DNA from: Forficula auricularia
Taxonomy: Eukaryota; Arthropoda; Insecta; Dermaptera; Forficulidae
Assembly (NCBI GenBank): GCA_024734495.1
Contig: JALMQS010000618.1
Location: 62,001 to 126,000 of the forward strand
Length of the DNA stretch: 64,000 bases
Reading direction: 5' to 3'
Position 1 is the first letter of the stretch. Every line of letters begins with the position of its first letter. Below are positions 55,918 to 64,000 of the stretch, one piece after another. The position numbers were made by a program, and so were the translations under genes. The notes beneath the pieces were generated by a model. That model saw only the letters and a program-made list of their open reading frames with translations. It did no database searches and was not told the DNA's origin.

Positions 55918-58204
55918 CAGATGGATTGTTTCCACCCCCTCAGGAATCGTACACTGGTGACAAAATTAGCAATTCGCTAGCTAAAAGACTACCCTGTGGG
56001 GTGAAAACAACCCTGCTGACAGATAAAATAATCAATTCCATCTTGGATTTAATAAATGACAACCTCTCGTGATTTTATTTTATTTAAATACTGTTTCTAA
56101 CGTCGTAATTAATTTGACTGGAATTTTATTTGAATTTATTTCTAGAGAATATAACATTTATTGGTGTCGTCATCTTCACATTTAATAATTGAGATATTTT
56201 TATATGCAAGTACATATTGCCGATAGATCAGTCTTTTTAAAGAATTCACTATAGATTTCCCTGTACTAAATAGCCCTGCTGACATGTAATAAAAATTATT
56301 AATGACAGATTAGATTTAGTAGATGTGAATCCCTCGTAATTTATTTAGAGATATTTTTAAGTTCGATTTATTTTCCTATACCTATATATTAAATAAATAT
56401 CACCTGCTTTTGTGGAATAATGAAATGGTAAAAACACTACATTTAATTCTGAAAATGGTGATAAATGTTTATTTTACTTGGTTCTGCTGCCTCCCAGGCG
56501 GGCGTAGTATTAAATTCAAAATATATTTCTAAAGATTGTCGTTTCAACATTACACTTCACTACTCTCTGGTCTCTTGCATAAGAAAAATTTTAAAAATCT
56601 TATCCTGTGAATGTAACCCATCAGCTTCTAAATCTATATGAAAATCGCAAAATTTTATAAAATTTATAGACAACAAATTCCATGTAATTTGTGATAAATA
56701 TAGAAAAATCAAAAAATGAATAAGGCAGTCCTAGGGACTGCCGACAAAAGTGAAAACTTTTAAAACTATGAAATAACAGCGATTTTTTTTTTTGTTTTTT
56801 TAATTTACATATTATTAAATTTTAATTTTTGATACTAGTATTAATTTGAAATCACCACTTTTCTAGAAACACCACTTCCAATGTCCAATCTGTGGATGGT
56901 TAGGCTCATTCGATAGGTAGAGGCACCAAAATTTTATCAAAATCCCTTAACAGGAAGTCCCTTTTTCCCTGAATTTTCCGAAAATTCTTCCCCCTTAACG
57001 GAAATTTTCTCCCGCCGCTATTCCAACAGCAAGCATCTTCCCCGCACCCTAGAAAGCAGAAGCCCCCCTCCCGCTCCTAACTACTAGAAGCGGCCAACTG
57101 CACCTTTCCCTCACCCCAGCAGGCAGGCTACCCCTCTTGCCTATATTCGACCAAACAAGGAGCCATGTATATGAGCGTGACGGTCACACGAGTTAAGTGC
57201 TTTTTCCCCATCCCAAAAGTGCCCAAAGTGCCTAAAGAAGTTTTCACTTCAAAAAAATTAACATCTTTGAAAATTTTTTCAAGAAACATTACTAAATACT
57301 AAAACTCTCTAATGTATATTTATGGAATCCCAAAACGTGTATTTTCGATAAAGACATTCTGACGCCATTTTAAGTTATTGTATAACAAAGTATATTATAT
57401 TAAAAAGCAATAAAAGGGGATATTAGCCCCCTTTATCGACTCATCACTCCCCCTCCCTTTCTCCTTTTCGACTTATCTCCACTTAAAACAAATAGTATTA
57501 AGGGAGTTGGAAGAGTTGTCGAGATCTACATTCGACTTTTCAACTTGGAGTAGAATAAAAACAAACAACATCAACAACAGCTTGAGAAGTAAGAAACTTT
57601 AAGCTTGCCTTAAGTTGCACTTTTGGGAAACTTGGTATCATTCGAGTTGTGTCGGGAAGTTGGCGAGATGATCATCTTACTGATTGATTCTTTATGTCAA
57701 TAGAAAGTACTTGCGAAGAAAAAGAAGCTTTCAATTTGTTCTCTTTCTGTAATATTAACAAAATTAAACATAATAATACAACCGAAAGATATTTTGATTC
57801 TCATGCACTAGATTAGGAGAAAAAAGAGTGAGCCAGCCAGATCCTATGGGAGGTGCAGGGGTCTGTAGCCCTGAGGCCCGGTCTCTGAAGGAGCCCGGGG
57901 CGTTCAGCAAATTAGTTTAAATTTATGGGTATTTTTATTCAAAGTATTTTAAATTTTTATCACATTTCAGATAGCACACTCGCTCTAGAAGATGTCTTAT
58001 TCAGTTTTTATTGTCTTTAAGATATCTAGAAGATCTCCTAGTGCCTAGAAAACATCTTCTAGACCAAGAGTGCTAACAGGGACATTAAATAAAATACTAT
58101 ATAATATATTTTAATAAATATTTCAATAAGAGTGAAGGAAGATTTAAATCCCGAGTTCGAGCAAGCCCCGTCTCTATGAATGGAAATATAGTAGAAACAA
58201 TTAA
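55918..58204. other. Mosaic fragments, then no gene
   Basis: 55970-56350 carries further fragments of the array modules (CCCTGCTGACAGATAAAATA, GACAACCTCTCGTGATTTTA, and CCTGCTGACATGTAATAAAA). 56640-57900 is unclassified, with a C-rich patch at 56990-57200 and hairpin GGCAGTCCTAGGGACTGCC (56725-56743). A small TIR pair (TAGCACACTCGCTCTAGAAG at 57973 and its inverse ending 58077) marks a 105-bp MITE. Confidence 0.45.
57973..58077. mobile_element. Small TIR element, about 105 bp
   Basis: TAGCACACTCGCTCTAGAAG and CATCTTCTAGACCAAGAGTGCTA are inverted with a few mismatches. Internal CTAGAAGAT-type words repeat. Non-coding. Confidence 0.5.
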
Positions 58205-58806
58205 GGAGGTTCGGGACAGCTTATCTACTGGTTGATCTTCGAAAAATCTTTTGTATTTCTGCAGAGTGACAACGTCTGCATACTAAATTTTTTAATAAAT
58301 TATTGTTAAACATGAGGTTAATTTCGAATAAAAATCTTTGTTTTGATAATATTCATAAAAAGAATATTAAGATAATTTTTTCTCATTATAAAAACATTTA
58401 TTTAACACAAAAACGATTTCAAGAAATAGAGTTGGTATTCTACATTAGTGCTTTTGTTATATTCTGTTGGCTGCAAATAAAATCTTTTTATTTTTACATT
58501 TATGAATAACTAATTAGCTAGACTGTCAAATCTATGGAAAAATGTATCATTCGATTCATAAAAGTTGAATTATTGATCTGTATAAATTTGTTGAAAATTG
58601 CATAATTTGTATAGAAGTTATAATCCTTTTAAAAGCTTGGTCCATTTACTTCCATGTTAAAAGGACAATTTTCAATAATTTATTTCTCGGTAATGGGACA
58701 GACGATCAACTTCAAAATTCGGGAATAAATATTTTAATGCATCAATAATTCGATGGTAAAAATTTGAGAATTTTCTTATAAAAATTATAAACAGTCACGA
58801 ACCCCC
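58205..58806. mobile_element. piggyBac-type MITE, copy 4
   Basis: GGAGGTTCGGGACAGCTTA and TAAACAGTCACGAACCCCC ends; TTAA on the left, TAAA on the right. Same internal sequence as copy 1. A 68-codon frame inside (58303-58509) is chance and lies in repeat sequence. Confidence 0.85.
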
Positions 58807-58810
58807 TAAA

Positions 58811-60199
58811 GGAAAAAGTGAAATCTTTTTCAAAATCGATACAGTCTCTGTAAATTTTGCAGATGGTGAGGAGGACTCACCTGTCACAGGTAGCTAGGCG
58901 TAAAGCCCCCCATATAATATTTATAAAAAATAAACTATTCAAAATTAATTTTTTGAAACATATCTTTGTTTCTTTTCATACATTTTCATCACATGAAAAT
59001 TTCTATAAAATCATAATTTTTTTGCATTTTTGATCCCGAAGTTCTGGGAGAGCCCAAAAACTATTAATTTTCCGAATGGAAATACAAACATCTTGACATC
59101 AGAACAGACTTTATATGACTTTCTATTCTTAAGATACCATGGTATCTGAATCCAGATAGAAAAACAAATAGAAAAAAATATTGATTGAAATTAATGTTTC
59201 TCCACTCTTCACATAATTAAAATAATAATAAAAATGTGTGACGTAATTTATGGACTGCCCCTTCTAAAAATTAATTTATATATAGATAGAGGTCGGAATC
59301 AAAGTTTACCTATTTTCCCACGAATTTTTTTACCTAACAAAATTTCAAAACCATTGATCATTAAATTAATAAAGATTCTTACAAATTTGTCTTTATGTCT
59401 TATCAATGAAAACTGAGAACTAAATAGATCTCTCAAATATTTTGAAAGTTATATAAGGTTCTGAACTCTCGGTATGCTAGTCTTTCTAACACTTGACTGC
59501 TTTTTTCTTTGATTTTAATTCATTGCTATGTATATATTTATTTCTGAATAATATATAATTATATTAGAACAATCAATTAAACGGATAGACATGAGAGCAA
59601 AAATTTGGAATACACATTTTTGAGCTTAAGTTTATATAATCAAGCAAATCCAAAAATTATATTAATAACATTTATTTATTTTATTTATTTCACCTTTAGA
59701 TAGATAAATTATAAACGAACGATGGTATAAATATTTACTTTATTCCCGTGTAAACTATATGGTGTAGTCTTTAGATTTAGGAATCGTGAATGAGTCAGTT
59801 GCTTAATGAAAACAAGATCACCTGACCTCATCGACGCCGACGCAAGCATCGACTGGTCATCTAGTGAAAACAAAGCCAGCCAAAACAAGATAAAACACGA
59901 ACGTCCGTGTCAAAATTAGAGTTTTATTATCAGTGAATTCAGTAATCAATGAAATATCACCTAATGATTCACTTTAAAGAATTACGAAAAATTAATTATT
60001 GTTATTGAATTCAGTAATCAATTATCACTTAATGATTCAGTTTAATGAATAACGAAAAATTAATATCTTCTAAATGATAAAAACTAATGAGATTGAAAAT
60101 TATATGAACATCTTTAAAAGACTCAAATGAAGCCAAGGTCTTTGAAAATATGGATATTCTCCAAACGCATTCACTATCAAGGAATTTAATTTCGTCGCC
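58811..60199. other. No gene; one MITE end and a two-unit direct repeat
   Basis: 59235-59262 is a lone end of the 18651-18912 family. 59929-60063 holds two direct units of about 76 bp (GAATTCAGTAATCAAT, AATGATTCA-TTTAA, ACGAAAAATTAAT). Otherwise AT-rich. Confidence 0.45.
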
Positions 60200-60202
60200 T
60201 TA

Positions 60203-60368
60203 GGATCGGTTGTATGTCGCAAAGTAAATGCTTTTTACAACTAACAAAGGGTAAATGGTAAATGGAGGAACTGGGATGGCCAATCAGATGACAGGCACTG
60301 AGATTCCATTTACCATCTACCCTTTGTTAGTTGTAAAAAGCATTTACTTTGCATCATACAACCGGCCC
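60203..60368. mobile_element. PIF/Harbinger-type MITE, 166 bp
   Basis: GGATCGGTTGTATGTCGC and CATACAACCGGCCC ends, TTA on both sides (60200-60202, 60369-60371). The central ATGGCCAATCAGATGACAGG is shared with the other copies, so the family is recent enough to align end to end. Confidence 0.9.
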
Positions 60369-60371
60369 TTA

Positions 60372-61438
60372 GAGTGTAAACCTGTTAACTCACAACAAGG
60401 AAATTTTACAGGGCAGAGAAAAAATAAACAAAATTTAATATTGTTGTTATGGAAAGAAACTATTTTTCACATTTTTTCTATAACTTACGATTGTAATTTT
60501 AAGTAGGTAGCAGTTTTACTTGTCTTTTTTTCGAACGGTAATAATATGTCATATATGATAAAAAATTGATTTAGCAGGCTTACACTCTAAGGCGATGATT
60601 TAAAAATTTCATTTTGGATAATTTAAATGAATGCTTAGATTGTGACGGAACAGAGGGAACAGGTAAAACAATATTTTTAAAATCTAGAATTTAAGAACAT
60701 AAATATTCAATTATAATAAAAAATTACAAATATACAATTCTAGCTAGCTAGGTAGCCATTTAACTAACTTGTGGGACACAATTTTGACTTTTCTAATCCC
60801 AAAATTTTAAATAAAGAGCGGAATTTAGAAAAAAAAATTAATTTTAGAAATGATCAAAGTTTTAAACAACAAAAATTCAAATTACAAAAGGTCAGATATG
60901 GACTGTATCTCTAATATTTTTCAAAAATTAAAAAAAAGTCATAAATATTTGTATTTTTAATTTGTATTAAAGGTAATTTCATCTCCAAGACTGACTGTTT
61001 TAGAAATATTTCTTTGTTTAGGATTGCTTTACATTCTTAAAGCAACTTTTTTTCTTTCAAAATTCCATTGATAAAGGGAGAAAGAAATTCTCCCGAAACG
61101 TTTGGATGTTGAATAAACGTTTTAAGATTAATTTCTATAAAATATTTATATTTATTTTTTATTTATAAAAACAATCATTAATATTTTTCAGGATAATTTA
61201 AATTAGTACTAATTTCTCCACCATATATGTAAAATATAGACGTAATTAATAATTTCTCATAAAAATTAAATTATAGAAAAAAGAAAAGTTTTTTTATTAT
61301 AAACAAAACGATCAGATGAGGTTTGATCCCGGGTTCTTCGTATGTACGTGATTGATTGGAAGTCGTTTGAATCTAGTTTCTTAAAAATACTGACAATTGA
61401 GAATCAAAAGAAAAGTTTTTGCTAAAACAACCTCGATT
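60372..61438. other. No gene; hammerhead-like relic at 61068-61098
   Basis: TTGATAA, A, perfect 7-bp stem GGGAGAA/TTCTCCC, GAAACGTTTGG, then TTGAATAAACG. Two core bases differ from CTGANGA. The minus-strand relative is 17740-17766. Confidence 0.4.
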
Positions 61439-61568
61439 AGACATTTTTAATGAGACATTCTCATTAGAATCTACGACGTTTTGAAACCCAATTCTGGAAC
61501 TGATTTCAAGTGCTTGTAAATTCATCGATAGATTGTTATTTCTTATGAGATTGTCTCATTAAAATGTC
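61439..61568. repeat. Inverted-ended repeat; empty site for the 32.4-kb hAT
   Basis: GACATTTTTAATGAGACA and TGTCTCATTAAAATGTC are inverted. The flank CGATTAGACATTTTTAATG holds a single ATTAGACA, the target duplicated around 32435-32788, so this is the paralogous unoccupied site. Confidence 0.65.
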
Positions 61569-63594
61569 CAATCTTTCATATTTGACTATTCTTGTAACCA
61601 GCATCCAAAGGTACCTTCAATTCCGACCCAATCCCTGATTTATTTCTATCCTCCTTCATTTCAGTCCAACTTGGATATGAGTTGGACTTTATTAGTGCAA
61701 CAGCTTCTTGTATCAATATAATTTAATAAAAATAGATTAAGCAAAGGACACTCTCAGTAATTTTACTTATAAAATGAAACTCTTGAACTTTTTAATTTGT
61801 ATATTTTTATCATATGATCTAGTTCAATTAGTGTTCATTGCCGTATTAACTCTTGAAAACCGCCATAAAAGTTATATAAGAAAATTAATTGAAATTTTAC
61901 ATGACTTCAATGGGTGGTCCAACCAAAAAAATAACCTTCCAAAACGTCGATTTTCTCTACTATGCGTGATCTTAATCAAAAAAGCATTCCAATTAATCAT
62001 CAATATCTAAAAAATAATTATAATCATTATCGAAAAGTATTCATTTATTTTATAATTTATGTATTTTATTAAATATATATATAAAAAATTTGGCTGGAAA
62101 AATTCCATGTCTGCTTCTCATATTTCATATAGATCCTCCTCTTTCTCAAAATATGGCCGAAACGGTTTTCCGTGAGTAGTAATTAGCTCGTTTTGTATTC
62201 GGATCCCTGGACCCTATAATTATTTCCATCTGTGGCAAATATTTACCTAAAACGTTGTATTTTTGTATCCTAGGGTCTCTGTCGGTTTCTTGACCCGTCG
62301 GGCGCCTATACCAATTTTGTTTTGAGCCCCTAGCCTGTCGCCAGGGACTCCTTTAAAGAATCCCGCCCCGGGGTTCTATTGATGAGTGGCCTTATTTATC
62401 ACACTGACCACACAGACTTAAATCAATGGCCGCCCTCCATATAATTAAGCGCGGTTCAATTTCAGCGCTGCTTATCGGGAGCAAGCAGCAGGCTGTTTGT
62501 TTTTTAAGGACCTGAGCATCCCTTCCCACTTAATTATCAGATAAGAGAACAAGGGTTGAAAGTGGTACACTTGCAGCTGAGAGTTTAACACATCTCGCAG
62601 GGTTTTAGGCTACATGTCACGTTCCATATTAATATTGGAAACAAGCAGAGTCATTAATCCGAATAAAAAGAGACCTCTACTGAATGATGTAAAATATATC
62701 GCTCTAAGATATTTTATTATCAAAATATGAAATTCTAAATTTTATTTTTTATTTTTTTTACTTTATCATACTCAGTATTGGTAAGCACATCGCACATTGC
62801 TTAGACTTAATTTTTTTAAACTATTTTGATAATTGAAATTAACAGAAATCACAGCGTCCAGTTCGGCAAAAATATTAATGTCTGTAGTGGTACTTCATAA
62901 AGCGTCACATTTTTAATTTTTAATTTATTTAGTTTTATTATTCAATTCAAATTATTCTATTTGTGTAAATATCTACATATTTACCTATCTACATATTTTT
63001 TGTGTTATTATTAGAAATAAAAAATATTTTTTTTTTATTGATAATCTGCATAAAATTGAATGAACGTTCTCAAACTGTTTAATTAAAAATATTAAAAATT
63101 TTCAGTTATTTTGAAAAACTGGGCAAAAACATTAATTATTTTCATTTAAACACCACTTTAAGAAACTAGTTTTTAGAGATTTTTTTAAAGACTTATTTGT
63201 AGTTAATTTTTTTAAACACATTGTCTACCATTTTTTGAGAAATTTTGAAAAAATTTATTAAGAAAAAGTAATAGCAATTAAAAACCATCAATTAATTTAC
63301 AGACATACACACATATATATAAATATAAACGAATACATTGAAAATATGATATTAAGTACATAGGATCTGACCAAGTAAGCATTTTGTTCCCAAAAATTAA
63401 GACCAACATATTAGCATACATTAAAAAAACTGTTATCTGGATTCGGGGAAACTCTAAATTTCATTTTTTTTAGAAATATAATATTTGGATTAATCACGTC
63501 TCTTCTGAAAGAAATTTCAGCGTGAATGATGGTAAAAACTACATTATAGGCTTCTGTAACTGTAAAGTTTTTTACGGATGAGGGTTGTTATACT
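61569..63594. other. No gene; single-copy, less AT-rich island at 62150-62640
   Basis: The island contains AATGGCCGCCCTCC, ATTAAGCGCGGTTCAATTTC, and TAATTATCAGATAAGAG (GATA and TAATTA words), with no repeats. A 78-codon frame at 61774-62010 starts with a hydrophobic stretch but is AT-driven. 62757-62890 is a possible decayed Z repeat. Confidence 0.35.
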
Positions 63595-63609
63595 CACTTC
63601 CAACCCCTT

Positions 63610-63671
63610 TTAGTCGCCTTTTACGACAAGCAGGGGATACTGTGGACCTATTCTAACCCCGGTCCACAGGG
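63610..63671. repeat. Conserved SINE-like domain, copy 2
   Basis: TTAGTCGCCTTTTACGAC, AAGCAGGGGATACTGTGG, then stem CTGTGGACC/GGTCCACAG (63640-63648 / 63661-63669). The terminal pair of the stem is C-G here and A-T in the 8.5-kb copy, a compensatory change. Confidence 0.55.
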
Positions 63672-63713
63672 GGTTTTTAAATTATGCTTTTATAAATAAT
63701 AAAAATAATAAAT

Positions 63714-64000
63714 AAAGAAAGAATTTAATTAAGGTCAAAAATCTAAGATTTTATTAGAATATTTTTACATTACACATCAGAGAGCTTCGTGGAGTTCAGA
63801 GTTGAACCCGAGTTGAACCCGAGTATTAACACGCTAGACGGGCTTGTTAGTTCGACCCTCGAGACCCACCCAACTAAGAAACCCGGCAAGCGTGTTAGTA
63901 CTCGGGTTCAACTCCTGAGGGGACGAAGCCCTCTGATGTGCAATGTAAAAATATTCTATTAAAATCTTATATTTTTGACCTTAATTAATTTCTTTCTTAA
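63714..64000. repeat. Foldback element with Pol III-like boxes, runs off the window
   Basis: Outer arms (AAGGTCAAAAATCTAAGATT...TTTTTACATTACACATCAGA) are mirrored to the last base of the window. The central part has GTTGAACCCGAG twice in tandem, TAGTTCGACCCTCGAG and CTCGGGTTCAACTCC. On the minus strand TTAGTTGGGTGG and GGGTTCAACTC resemble A and B boxes. No full cloverleaf could be folded. Confidence 0.7.

Noticed and set aside
58303..58509. 68-codon frame
   Set aside because: Internal to a piggyBac-type MITE; disrupted in the three sister copies.
61312..61360. GATCCCGGGTTCTTCG as a tRNA B box
   Set aside because: No matching acceptor or anticodon stems.
61774..62010. 78-codon frame opening with a signal-peptide-like stretch
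   Set aside because: AT-rich codons give Leu/Ile/Phe by chance; no splice sites, no family, no composition change at its borders.
1..64000. CRISPR arrays, bacterial operons, rRNA genes, origins
   Set aside because: None seen; sequence style is eukaryotic and repeat-dominated.

Overview
This is an AT-rich eukaryotic nuclear window with no gene I can support. There is no rRNA, no canonical tRNA and no open frame longer than 163 codons, and that longest frame is a minisatellite artefact. The only recognisable protein homology is a decayed hAT transposase at about 5.4-5.86 kb. The mix of hAT, PIF/Harbinger-, piggyBac- and mariner-type short elements, Helitrons, a tRNA-Ser-like SINE and arthropod-style repeat ends suggests an arthropod. 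A copepod would fit, but the species cannot be fixed from the sequence.

Layout. 0-12 kb: a tRNA-like repeat at the left edge, a large palindrome (447-1140), hAT elements (2483-2791 and 5202-6161), a Harbinger-type MITE (4457-4662) and a second palindrome (10085-10480). 11.6-14.3 kb: a short Helitron, a pair of inverted arms, and a SINE with clean target duplications. 15-31 kb: foldback families X (17.2, 22.4, 45.6 kb), Y (26.1, 29.8 kb) and Z (15.2, 29.7/30.5, 45.2 kb), a minisatellite, a second SINE, an hAT MITE and a piggyBac-type MITE. 32-39 kb: three hAT elements, one with the second tRNA-like repeat nested inside it and one inside a 5-unit tandem array, plus a near-perfect palindrome. 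40-49 kb: mostly plain AT-rich DNA, with two weak coding-like traces, more foldbacks and a piggyBac-type MITE. 49.7-56.4 kb: a mosaic of two tandem arrays that share modules, with Harbinger-type, piggyBac-type and other insertions stacked in individual monomers, and a reverse-strand Helitron at 52 kb. 56-64 kb: more MITEs and a foldback with Pol III-like boxes that runs off the end.

Three patterns stand out. (1) At least 13 sites, in several unrelated repeat families, share the frame CTGANGA, one spacer base, a short hairpin, then GAAA. This is the layout of the hammerhead ribozyme core. (2) Two copies of a 227-bp repeat carry a tRNA-like cloverleaf whose D-loop is enlarged to 31 nt. (3) Several insertions can be compared with empty sites in sister copies inside the same window, which confirms their target duplications. 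Between the repeats lie several less AT-rich, apparently single-copy islands that could be regulatory elements in a gene desert. That last point is inference only.
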